In this document: positions 47,932 through 58,414 of the stretch, in pieces | How positions within the stretch are numbered: position 1 is the first letter of the stretch | Layout of the letters: each line of letters starts with the position of its first letter | NCBI RefSeq assembly: GCF_021134715.1 | Contig: NC_060027.1 | Location: 1,798,001 to 1,862,000 of the forward strand | Source: Daphnia pulex | Taxonomy: Eukaryota; Arthropoda; Branchiopoda; Diplostraca; Daphniidae | DNA: 64,000 nt | Direction: 5' to 3' | The notes under the pieces: generated by a model | What the model was told of the DNA's origin: nothing | Seen by the model: the letters and a program-made list of their open reading frames with translations, nothing else | Databases searched by the model: none | Program-made: the position numbers and the translations under genes

Positions 47932-48619
47932 CTAATTTTTCTGACTTTGCTGGGAAATTAAAGCCTTCAACATCTTTTGTAGAAAATGTTCTTTGGCTAA
48001 CTCGTCTAGCTCTCCGAAATAATAGTCGCTCACGATGAACTGTTTGACGAGCTGCCACTGCTGATCTAGTGGTGGGACTCGATTGGCCGGCAGGTGATGA
48101 ATCTTGCGTGGTCTACATTCCGAATGGGAGTGAATGTTGTTATCCTCGATAACGATCCCAGCTGATGGGAGATCTTGTTTGACGATCTGGATGCTGACAA
48201 CTGCTTCCACTTGGTCGCTATCGCTAAGGTCAAATGAATCAGATGGGACATGGCCGTCAGAATGAGCACGACGCTTGTACGTCACAGGGGACCGCTGGGT
48301 GACTAGTCGTCCTCCCACATAACCATCAGCGATAGGAGGAGCAGCAGCAGCCAGATCACCTTCAGCTGATTTGATTTGGGTGTGTTGTCTGCGTTCCGGT
48401 CGGTCGATTGCGGTTGACTTTTCGTGGGAATCTTTGACGCTGGCGCTGCTGGAAGCGATCGGCCTGAGAGTGAAAGATTCCGCCCCTCTTAAATGTGTCA
48501 TGATCACTGCAACCCCGACAAACTATTTTTCAAAGGAAAAAAAAAGATGAGTGATGGATGGCAATTAGACGTAAAACAAATTATTTTACCAGCGTGTAAT
48601 AGCTCAGCGCACTAGACAT
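47932..48619 (-). CDS. Family B secreted protein, divergent gene B3
   Basis: Exon 1 is 48590-48619 (M-S-S-A-L-S-Y-Y-T-L, ten codons, donor GTAAAA) and exon 2 is 47932-48522 after a 67-bp intron ending AAATAG; 206 residues. The signal peptide continues F-V-G-V-A-V-I-M-T-H-L-R-G-A-E-S-F. The C-terminal family motif is present but altered: Q-W-Q-L-V-K-Q-F-I ... E-L-A-K-E-H-F-L-Q-K-M in place of F-W-Q-P-V-K. The acidic repeats are weak. Position, strand and exon layout make it a diverged member of the same tandem family. Confidence 0.82.
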
Positions 48620-48703
48620 GATGATGGTCGAGAATTGAATATCCACTAGTCGTTTCATGTGCTGCTGAAAGAATAATAAAACTTTTGGGGCCAGCGTCAC
48701 TGG

Positions 48704-48712
48704 GTTTTTATG
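48704..48712 (-). promoter_or_regulatory. TATA-like box of B3
   Basis: CATAAAAAC on the minus strand, 85 bp upstream of the ATG. Confidence 0.55.
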
Positions 48713-50158
48713 CTGCGGTTCTTAAATGGCCACGGTGTATAAAAAACCATTTAGCATCAAACCAAATTTACACAAGTCCTTGCATACTCCGTATCAAATT
48801 CATAGTATGGTATATATCCACACAAGGCTGGCAATTATAGTCTTGCTGGCTAGGCAGCATTATACATGTACCTATATAGGTGTATTTTCTAAGTCTAAAA
48901 CTGGTTTGGAAAGACTTTGACTAAACAGAAAACGTAACATTTTTTGCTTCTCCGAACTTGAAGTTTGTTTTTGGAGTTGTTGTTTAACGGAAGTCGACCG
49001 AGTAGCCACAGGTATAGTAATTTAATCAGATCGAGTCTAGAGTGCTGATAAAGGTGTAAACACGCGTTTCTTTCCTTTGACACGGCTGGAAATTTATCCA
49101 TCAAAGACTGATGACTTGATCCGAATTATTTGAGACTTTTGAATTGAGGGCAATGTCGGGGGAAAAAGGAAGTCGAATAGAGAAAAACACGAAAGTAGAA
49201 CTCGACGGCCTTTGTCAAACTGTCGTCTTTATAACGCCGTGTATAGAGAGAGCCGTGCAGACGACCAGGCAATTTTTGATTTCACGCTGTTGCGGCGGCG
49301 GCATAGAGCGGCGGCGGCGGCGTAGAGTGAAAGAAAAATTTGGTACACTGACCTCCTTTTTCGTAGAATTTCACATGGCAATCATGAGAATAAAAGTAGA
49401 CACAGAACGCGCAGTTGTCATAATTCAATGTCTCACTCACTATTTGACGGGTCACAAAAATACAAGGGTGCGTGATTCTTGTAGAATTATACGATGGCGA
49501 AGGTAAACGAGATGATGGCAGAATCGGGGGGAAAAACAAGCCAGGAGTTGCGAGAAACCGCAGTTGTTTTTTTTTTCATGGTCAATTGACGAATTCGAAC
49601 GGCGACGTACGTGTATCATTTCGCAATCGATGATTTTCCCCGAGGTTTTTTTCCCCTCACTAAATATGATATACTAGGCATATCATTTTGATTATTATTC
49701 TCTACTTGAAATTGAGATGTGCAATACAATAAATAATTAGGATTTGACTCGTTGAAGGCTACCGCTTTTTCGACAACATCCCAAGGCAAGGATATCAAAT
49801 AGCACAATCGTCTCGTTAGTTTAATGGGGGGGGGACATATTTATTATTTAGAAATCAATCAATTACGAAATTACCACACAATTGCAACTTTGTTATAAAT
49901 CATATACGGCACATGAGTGTATTTTTGGCTTTGTCCAGAGATACTGAGTATATACAACTGGTCTGAAATGACATTGAAAAACCAACAGGCCCGGCGCTAA
50001 ATATTTTCTAAATTTCTAAATGGCATCAGAGTTATAGTAAATAAGAAAAACAAAAACCGATCATCTGATAATGCAGCGGTATTATTATTTTATCCAGTCG
50101 TCGTGATTCCCGTCAGGGTCGCCATCAACACTGTTTTTTTTTACCTTCCAGGTGATTG
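48713..50158. other. Spacer between B3 and B4
   Basis: About 1.4 kb with no supported gene. A GGC-rich run lies near 49303-49325 and a G-run near 49828-49834. Confidence 0.5.
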
Positions 50159-50712
50159 TTAAACATGTTCCTTGGCTGTCAAATCATCTCCCAAGTCCCC
50201 AAAGTAATAATGGTCCATGTAATAACGGTCGACGACGATCCAGTCGTTGGAATTGGCCAGTTTAAAGAGTCCGGTGACGGGCGTGCGATCAAACGACATT
50301 GGCTGAATGATGGCGTCCAAATCGACAAACTCGGCCGGGCCGTCATCTGAATAATCGTCGTAATAGTCGTCCTCTTGCTGCTTGATGATGGGAAACACCG
50401 TGGTGGTTTGGATATTCTGCATCAGGACAGTTGCTCCTGGATGGCGATTCAAATCTTCCATGTGGATTCCGTCCTTGCGCGTCGTACTACCGAAATGGGT
50501 CGTCTCCTGCGAGTTGCTGGAAGACGGACGAAGGAGATTGAAGGCGTTGGCGACTCTGGGCTGAGTCACGAGCACTGCTGCTCCGACGAGCTGCTCTCAC
50601 AATAATATAAAAGAAGACATTGGAATAATAAAATTAAACTCAAATTGTTTGACAGCCTATGATATTTTGGTTTGGTTTAAAACGGTACCATTAAATAGCG
50701 CAATTTTCTCAT
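50159..50712 (-). CDS. Family B secreted protein, short gene B4 with clipped C-terminus
   Basis: Exon 1 is 50689-50712 (M-R-K-L-R-Y-L-M, donor GTACCG) and exon 2 is 50159-50590 after a 98-bp intron ending AGAGCAG; 151 residues. The signal peptide continues L-V-G-A-A-V-L-V-T-Q. One acidic block (E-D-D-Y-Y-D-D-Y-S-D-D) is present. The C-terminal motif starts D-W-I-V-V-D-R-Y-Y-M-D-H-Y-Y but stops after T-A-K-E-H-V, so the F-W-Q-P-V-K part shared by B1, B2 and B5 is missing. The frame is otherwise intact, so it may be functional or may be starting to decay. Confidence 0.82.
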
Positions 50713-50790
50713 GGGGGATCGTGTTTCTGTAATACTACTTGTGTGAACTACCGCGGGAAGAATAACAGTGCTGGCGTTGGCTGTCGCTAA

Positions 50791-50798
50791 TATTTATG
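50791..50798 (-). promoter_or_regulatory. TATA-like box of B4
   Basis: CATAAATA, within CGCATAAATA, on the minus strand 79 bp upstream of the ATG. Confidence 0.65.
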
Positions 50799-51641
50799 CG
50801 TTTCGTGATTCGACGAATTGAAAACAAAAAATACGTAGACGCCAACGCGAAATGCCTCGCGGGAAGGTTATTGGTTTTTTTGTTTTGTTTTGCAACAGCT
50901 TAGATCACAAGTTTCTCAACAGCGTATACTCTGTATATCTACTGTATAAATAATAAGGCGGAAGATGAACGACAATCTCACGAATTGAATATTTACCCCG
51001 GCAGTTTCATAAGGGAATTGACTAATGATGAAAGTTCGTGTGGGAGGAAGTTAAGGACACAAGATTCGAATGCCGACACACAGGAAATGAAAGCTTGGGC
51101 TAAAAAAGACCTTGCGGACCGGGGAACGATGCATCAGCAAGAAAGAAATTTCCAAATTGTTTTGCACTTTGACTTTACCTATTATCACAGCCTGTATAAT
51201 AATAGACGCCGGAATTTTTTTCCGTAGTGTCTTTTGTAGTGTCTTTGGTTTTGTGTGTGCGTCTCTACTTCCTGTTTGTTTTCTCGGAGAGAAAAAAAGC
51301 TGTTGACGTCATCTCGACAACTCGTTTGCCCAACCTTGGCCATTGCCATTTTTTGTGTGATGCTGCAATTGCGCAATGTTTAATGTATTTGCTAGAAAGG
51401 GAAACAATTCAACACAATTAAACAGGATTGTATTTTTTAACAAAAACGATATTTACACTGTTAAGCTACTACCCGTTAGTATAAATGAGCTCACCGTCCA
51501 CGGAACGGAATGATAGCTGTTGAAAGCAGTGCGGCCTGGAAAAGATCATACTATACAATAATTTGTGTATCTCTAATTTTTATGTTCGCTCTTCCATCAC
51601 TTTTTTTTTCTTTCTTTCACAGCGGGATGTTGTCCAGTCGA
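50799..51641. other. Spacer between B4 and B5
   Basis: About 0.85 kb without a supported gene. Confidence 0.5.
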
Positions 51642-52534
51642 TTACACCCCACCTGGGGCTTTTACCGGCTGCCAGAAATATTCTTTGGCCAATTCATCGC
51701 CCAGTTCCCAAACGTAATGGTCGTCCATGAAATGCTTGACGAGGAACCAGTCGTCGGACGTTGGATGGGTGCTGAACAAGGTGTCGGGCAAGTGGTGAAA
51801 GTTATTGGCTGCCGTCGGCTGAATGGCGTGCGGATTGACGAAATCGGCGTAATCTTCCAACGAGAAATCGTCGTCATCCTCGACAGCCAAAAGACCGAAG
51901 CTGCTTCTATCTGTTAGTGTTCCAAGGTTTGTTAACTGGGCAACCGGACCAACAGCCGCAGGGACGTTTTGCTGGGCAGCAACTGCGCCAACTGTTTGAT
52001 GGGGAATCCCAAGAATGATTCGCTGGGCGGCTAGATCTTCAATCACATCTTCTAACGAGTCGTCATCATCAGCAAACTGGACCACCCCGGTGGGTTGACT
52101 ACCGACTGGCGGTTGAGGTCGATCCAACTCTGAGATATCATCAATCAAGTCTTCCCACGAATAATCTCTGTCAACACGAAGCTCAACTGGTTGCTGGTCC
52201 GCAATGGGCGTCGATTGGTGATGACCGATAGGACTGGTATTTACTACTAAACGGGTGCCCATGACTTCTAAAGAATCGTTCTCTATCGATGTCTGGTTGC
52301 TCTCCGCACTGTCGAGAAAGTTGGCCGTCTCGTGCGAATCGTCAATGTCGATGACGAGGGTCGAATTATGACGACCGAGCGTGAAGGCGTCGGCTCCTGA
52401 TCTCAAATGTGTTACTATAGCCGCTCCGATGAGCTATAAAATTGAAAGTTTGGTCACATTTTTTTTTAGTGCGTATATTCAAAGAGTGAATAATCAATAA
52501 TATACTTTACCATCAAATAACTGAGAATGCGCAT
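51642..52534 (-). CDS. Family B secreted acidic protein, gene B5
   Basis: Exon 1 is 52511-52534 (M-R-I-L-S-Y-L-M, donor GTAAAG) and exon 2 is 51642-52433 after a 77-bp intron ending TTATAG; 271 residues. The signal peptide continues L-I-G-A-A-I-V-T-H-L-R-S-G-A-D-A-F. Then come L-G-R-H-N-S-T and three acidic units (D-Y-S-W-E-D-L, D-D-D-S-L-E-D-V, D-D-D-F-S-L-E-D-Y), interspersed with Ala/Pro/Gln linkers. The family motif D-D-W-F-L-V-K-H-F-M-D-D-H-Y ... L-A-K-E-Y-F-W-Q-P-V-K lies at the C-terminus. Its length equals B1. It is the most upstream member of the array. Confidence 0.88.
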
Positions 52535-52606
52535 TGCAGATTTGGGTTTGTAGCAGTGGCTTCAACTAACGTCGGGAGAAGAATAACAAGTTTCCTGTTT
52601 GATGGC

Positions 52607-52615
52607 TTATTTATA
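52607..52615 (-). promoter_or_regulatory. TATA box of B5
   Basis: TATAAATAA on the minus strand, 73 bp upstream of the ATG. Confidence 0.75.
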
Positions 52616-52619
52616 CGAT

Positions 52620-53900
52620 TCGAAAAGTCCGGAAAGAATTACACATAGCCAAAGACATTGGGTGGCCAACGAAGGTTATCTTCATTCACTCTTGTACACC
52701 ACCAAATCAAATCAAATGGTAACCAAGCCCAATCAACCCAAGGAAGACGACATTAGGTGTCCAGAAACTCGTTTTCTTTTTGTGACTTCCACGTGCGTTT
52801 CAATTTAATTTGGCCTTGTCCAATCGGCGAAGAAATTACATTTTTTTATTTCAAATAAGGATATCAACATGCAAAGGGAATCTTAAATTGGAATGACAAG
52901 TTTCCTGTTTCCGAAGAGCTGGCACGAGTTTGCTACACGAAATTGTCTTGTTTAATTATACTGCAAGTCCATATTACAGTGGCATTACAAAAAAAACCAG
53001 CTTTGGATAACTTTGTAATATGGATTCTATGACTTTCCAATGTATTATTTTGAATAATTACGTTCGCGAACGTCTAAATAACCGCGAGGTTAATGAAACT
53101 ATGGAATGATGTCAATTTAGACTAGGCGTGGCTCACGACAGCGCCAAATACAGATCATATCCCAATGCTGGGATGGTTTGGACCCAGACACGCCAACACC
53201 GGAAAAGTCATCGGGATTCAATTGTGACATTGAATTTGACGAAACCAACGCAGGTGCAAGAATTACCAAACAGGAAGTTGGAATGAACCAGACAGCCGCG
53301 CCCAATATTATATTTGAAGAAAAGCATCCAGTGAGTCCTATCCAGTTGAATCTGACCTCTTTTGGAATTCTTTTGATTTGTCACAGAGCACCAGTGAAAA
53401 AAAATTTTTTTTCTTTGTGAAGCGTTATTAACATAACATATTATTGCTGTCTGTCTGACACAAAAGTGATGCTGTAGTGAACAGGATAGTGGTCCCCCAA
53501 GAATCAGGTGGGAAAAAAAAAGGAAAGTGTAAGCGCTAGTTGACATTAACAAGCCTTAAAAAAAAAAAAAAAAAGATTAGTGGCATGAATCCGGTGGTCC
53601 AAGACAACTTCTTGGGCGCGGCTGTCGTGTGTCGTCTATCATTAGCAGAGTCGAACAAGGTTGGATCGTTCAGCTTGACTGATTGCGACAAGCATTCTCT
53701 TGTAAAGTGTTTTAACTGTGAACAAAATTATCTGTATGGATTTAAAACATTTTTTAAAAAATCTGATTGTTTTTTTTTTTTAATTAGATTGTGTGGAATG
53801 GACATTGCCAAATTGGGGAGTCGGTAGGCAGAGTGTAGTTCGCATTCTTCTCGCTCGATGTCCTCGTTGCTTACAATGAAAAGTTCGTCTGCTGCGTCTC
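52620..53900. other. Intergenic region with one exon-like piece
   Basis: The plus strand at about 53134-53331 is open and protein-like (C-W-D-G-L-D-P-D-T-P-T-P ... T-N-A-G-A-R-I-T-K-Q-E-V-G-M). It is bounded by a possible AATACAG acceptor and a GTGAGT donor, but no partner exon was found. An A-run lies near 53557-53573. Confidence 0.35.
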
Positions 53901-53909
53901 CTCGTTGAT
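53901..53909. repeat. Target site duplication, left
   Basis: CTCGTTGAT, repeated at the other end of the element. Confidence 0.8.
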
Positions 53910-55521
53910 GGTCACGCCTATTGCACTCCGGAGTCCGGAGCGCTCTAGTGTCAAAAGTGGCTATTGCACTCCGGAGTCCGGAGTCCTCTAGCGTCAAAAG
54001 TGGCTATTGCACTCCGGAAAGGAAATATGAAGTCAAATATGAAGTCATTTATGGCGACGAATGGCAAATAACGACTGATTCTGTGTTTTTACTGGTTTTG
54101 AATTCATTAAAAATTAAATTAAGGGTAAGAAATAAATTTGCAATATATTTATAACAATCAAATATATTTGAATTTCATTAATAAACACAAATAGCCATTA
54201 GCCAGTATAAAAGATGGGACTTAGTATTGTTAACTTAGCTAGAGTCGGAGAGTCCACCATTGAATCAGTACCTTAGATTCAAATTGCAAATAAACAGGAA
54301 TAAAGTAGAATGTATAAACATATCAATTCAGGGTGATGTTTCTTGATAAACATTTCAACTTCTTGCTCTATTCTCCTCGGCGTTTGAACCCAAAGCAACC
54401 CATCATCAAAGGACGAGGCGCTTCCATATTCCGCTCTTAAAGGATCTTTGATTGACGCCGCCATATGTGCCAATTCTTTCCCCTCTTAAATCAATTACTT
54501 TTTCATTGTCAGTTCATTCATGTGATGACAAAGCACCGAGTGAAACTGAACACGAAAATACCAAGTATTTTTTCGCACTCACAATTCAGTTAAAATGTCT
54601 TTTGATATTCTCACTATAATAAAGGAAACTGCATGTTAACTTAGTTATGTATTGTTTTGTTTCAAGATATGAAAGACGTGTCTAGCTGTTAGTTTATTGG
54701 AATAAGGGACACGGACATTGCATGGTTTATAGCGTGAAATCAGCTGAATCACACGTTACGTGTCAATCAGCAGAAATAGTGAGTTGCTGGTCAATGCGTT
54801 TCAAGGTCACAAAGAACCCCTCGAAGCCCCGTTCTGAGAATTCCGGCTCGACCTTCAGGCAAGTATGGGGGTGTCAGAGGGTGACTCACTATGTCGTGTG
54901 TTTATAGCGTGTTTAACAACCTGTCTAAATCCTTACTTTGAATATAATGATCTCTGTGTAATATAAACTGCAATGAAATACAGAAATACCTGATTTCCAA
55001 TCCTTTTGGTGATATTGATATCGAGGCTTATGAAGAATTTTGTGTGAGTAGGAATTGTGGTAACACCTTAGCAAATAGAGCAAGAAGTTAAAAATGTTAA
55101 CAAGAAATATCACCCTGAATTGATATGTTTTATAAATTCTCCTTTATTCCTGTTGCAAGACACTTAACTATATTTACAATTTGAATTTTAAGGTACTGAT
55201 TCAATGTTGGACATAGTACTCTAGCTAAGTTAACAATAACTAAATATAAGTTCCATCTTACTACTATCATTATCCGACTATCTGTATTTATTAGTGAAAT
55301 TCAAATATATTTGATTGTTATTTATTTTGAATTCAAATAAAAACCATTCAAATTTCAAAACACAGAAACAGAATGCCATTCGCCGCCAAATGAAAGTACT
55401 ACATGTTTCCTTTCCGGAGTGCAATAGCCATTTTTGACGCTAGAGGACTCCGGACTCCGGAGTGCAATAGCCACTTTTGACACTAGAGCGCTCCGGACTC
55501 CGGAGTGCAATAGATTTTACC
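53910..55521. mobile_element. Foldback/MULE-like DNA transposon, non-autonomous
   Basis: Ends read GGT...CTATTGCACTCC and its inverse. Long terminal inverted repeats span about 53910-54372 and 55074-55521, diverged with indels. Each carries subterminal 43-bp tandem units, starting at 53918, 53961 and 54004 on the left. The 9-bp target duplication CTCGTTGAT flanks both sides (53901-53909 and 55522-55530). Nine-base duplications with long inverted repeats and internal short tandem repeats are typical of Foldback and Mutator-like elements. The internal 0.7 kb has only a short minus-strand frame near 54279-54473 and no recognisable transposase, so it is non-autonomous. It sits about 250 bp upstream of the CENP-T-like start codon. 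Confidence 0.85.
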
Positions 55522-55530
55522 CTCGTTGAT
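55522..55530. repeat. Target site duplication, right
   Basis: CTCGTTGAT, identical to 53901-53909. One further C could extend it to ten bases. Confidence 0.8.
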
Positions 55531-55767
55531 TTGCTCTGCAGTGAAAAGCAGAGACTTTCGGACTTTGTACTTTGACCTCTTCTAGTGCTTCTACGTGACT
55601 ACGTCTTCTTCTTCTACAGTCCATCAGTCTATCAATTGACTGGCCTTTGCAGTTTGCAGTCCAGAAGTTGTTATTTTGTATGTATTCCCTCCAATTTCCT
55701 ACAATTTTGTGCTTTGTGGCGTTGATGCTGATAAAAGGTTTTCACATTCAGATATATTTTGTATAAA

Positions 55768-58414
55768 ATGGCGAATTATGAGAAGATGAACAAATTGATG
55801 ACACCACGACGTGCAATGGACAAGTTCTTTAAAAGCGCCACACCAGTTGATTCTCCTGAGATGGATGAAAGTTTTGAACCTCCAAAGGTAATTTTTTGAA
55901 TTTGTTGGCCCAACATGTGTAATAAATGTTTGTTTGTTTTTTTTTTTTTTTTTTTTTTAAATTTCAGAAACTTGTTCCACACAAGAGTGTTGATGAGACA
56001 CACAGCTTTCAGAATTCCGTCTCTGGTAACTCTGAGTTTCCGTCAAGCTTAGGAAGTCCAAGTTTAGATGTTCGACCAATACCAACCAAAAAAAACAAGA
56101 AACGGGTGTCAGCTTCTGCTTTTTCCAAAGCAATCCAAAGTCAGCAGTCACAGTTGGTCAATACCTCTGATGACCTGGGTGAATCAACTTTTCCTTCTGA
56201 TTTAGGAAGCCCAGATAAATATCTCTCTCAAAGACCTCAAAGACCTGATCCTGGTTTGGTGAAGAAATCAAAAACACTCTTAGAAACCCAAACTAAAGCT
56301 AGTGATTCTGATTTGTCTGACGATAGTGACATGTCAGAACTGGTATCCTCAGATGATTCTTCTCCTTCTACACCAATGACTGGCCCGACAGTGGAGCCAA
56401 GAGAAACTGCTGACAGACCAACTCATCAAACCAAATTTCATGAGAAGATAACTGTTCCCACCAGTATTTCATCTGTTAGCATCAATAATTCAACAGTGGA
56501 ATTCCCTTCTAATTTGAACAGTCCAAAGGAATTTAAAGAGTATAACCGACCTTATCCTGGACCCACTTTTACCAAGAAAAGGGTTTCTACAACAGGGTTC
56601 TTGGTTGCACTCAGTCCGCAAAAGAATGACATTCCTTTATCATCAGAATCCCCTCTTAAAGGTTCTACACTGGAAATACCAAATGTTTTTGTGTGTGCAA
56701 TAATTACCATTATTGTTTTCTGTGTATGGGTAGATAATGATCCCGAAGAAGCTGATGCTGAATCAGTTTCGTCGGTAATTAAGAAAATTAACAGAAGTGT
56801 GCGCAATGCCAGTCGAGCTTCCAACAAAACAACGACGGAAACGGTCAACAATGATAACACCACTCCACTTAAAAAATTAGGTTAGTTTTGCTCCTTTTTA
56901 GTTTTCTTTCCTTTTATTTTTCTTTAATTTTTCGTTACTTTGGGGTTTTTATTCTTTTTTCGAAATAGATGACAGTGATTCCGATGACAGCATCCTGCCC
57001 AGTACATCTGCGATTCCTCCAAGAAGCCGCTCACGAAGAAATTTCAATTTTGAGGATGAAGAAATGGACGAAGAGTCATCTGCGAAGTCGAGAAGACTAA
57101 CGCATTCTTCGCCTGGGTCCAGCAAGTCTAGTTCCCGCAAATCAGAAATTGGGATGAGTCCAACCAACCGATATCCTGCTCTTAAAAACTCTACGGTAGT
57201 AGCAGGAGGTGCAGATTTCGGTGGAGGTCTGCTCAGCATGTCCCCAATCAGACCTAGTGAGCAAGGTGCTCCTACACTGATTATCTCAACAACAAAATCG
57301 AATGCATCAGAATCCTCTAAAGCTAGAACAGCGGCTAGTACGAACTTAACATCATCTACGTCAAAGAATGTTCAAAAGACTCCTTTACACCCGTCTACCC
57401 CTGCTCCGTTCGCCAGAAAACGGAAGCATTCCATAACCCAAAGCCCAATGTTCGTGAACTTGATGAAGTCTTCTGTGAATAAAGCTATAAGCAATGTTCA
57501 GCATCCACAGCCTTCGACTCCATCTACTCCAGCTCCTGCTCCAGCTACTCCTGCTGCTTCACGCGTTTTGGTATCGAAAACTACTCAGGATCAAAAACAA
57601 TTGACTTCCACTACACCTGCTCTTTCACGAGCGTCTGTAGCCAATATCGCATCCAAAGGAATAAGTATTTTAAATCCTGGGAAAGGGAAGTCATTAGTTA
57701 AGTCAGCACTTGATGAGAAAGCTGAATCTTCTGGTACAGAATGGGAAGACGAGGAAGATGATCAAGAAAGACCGATCCCGCGTTGCATTGCTATTGCATT
57801 TGAGGTAAATTTAATTAAATGGGATACACAGTAATATGTTAAACGTTAACAAATTCTGTTATCGCGGTTTTCAGGAAATTGAAGATAGAAGCAAGGATTT
57901 TGTCCCATTAGAAAAACGACTGAAGGCAGATCCTGTTTTTCAAGCGAAAGTAAAGTATCAGCGGGCCAAAGTGGCAGCCCAAAAAGCCGAAGAAGCGGCA
58001 GCAGAAGCGAAAAAGAAGGCCTCTAAGAAAAAGCCCCGTGCAGTTAGCACCAAAAAGAAAGAAGAAGATAACATTACAAGTGTGGCATTCAATAAAGCAA
58101 ATTTCCGCTTCTACGCAGGCACCAAAGTGACGAAAGAAGCTTTGGATGCTGTACACGGCTTGGTGGGAGAATGGTTCGACTTTACTCTCGACCAAATGGA
58201 GAATTTTTGCATCGACGAAGGTATACCATCCTTGGATTCGTGGGAAGACTGTTACAAGATGATGAAAAGGCAAGGTATTGTTAAGAATTACATGGAATAC
58301 TCTGGCCTATGCCACGAATTATTATTGAATGATGAATGCGAACTACTCCTTCCTACCACTACCCCGCCCGAAGTGTACGAATGGAGACGGAAAGCAAAGA
58401 AGGAACACAAATAG
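55768..58414 (+). CDS. CENP-T-like kinetochore protein, four exons
   Basis: Join of 55768-55887, 55968-56880, 56969-57804 and 57875-58414; 2409 nt, 802 residues. CENP-T links centromeric chromatin to the microtubule-binding NDC80 complex: a disordered N-terminal arm docks NDC80 and MIS12, and a C-terminal histone fold pairs with CENP-W. Here the C-terminal region (about 699-802) reads F-Y-A-G-T-K-V-T-K-E-A-L-D-A-V, ending M-K-R-Q-G-I-V then L-L-L-N-D-E-C-E-L-L-L-P. The R-Q-G-(L/I)-V and L-L-(I/L)-P positions match the family as I know it. The long Ser/Pro-rich arm has several S-P/T-P sites, including M-T-P-R-R near residue 12. Three repeats of F-P-S-x-L-x-S-P lie near 64, 115 and 219. A 72-nt stretch in exon 2 (56662-56733) may be a further intron; removal keeps frame and gives 778 residues. 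Identification rests on memory of the motif. Confidence 0.75.

Noticed and set aside
56690-56730. Transmembrane helix in the CENP-T-like protein
   Set aside because: It lies in a 72-nt stretch with intron-like ends and is unlikely in a nuclear kinetochore protein.
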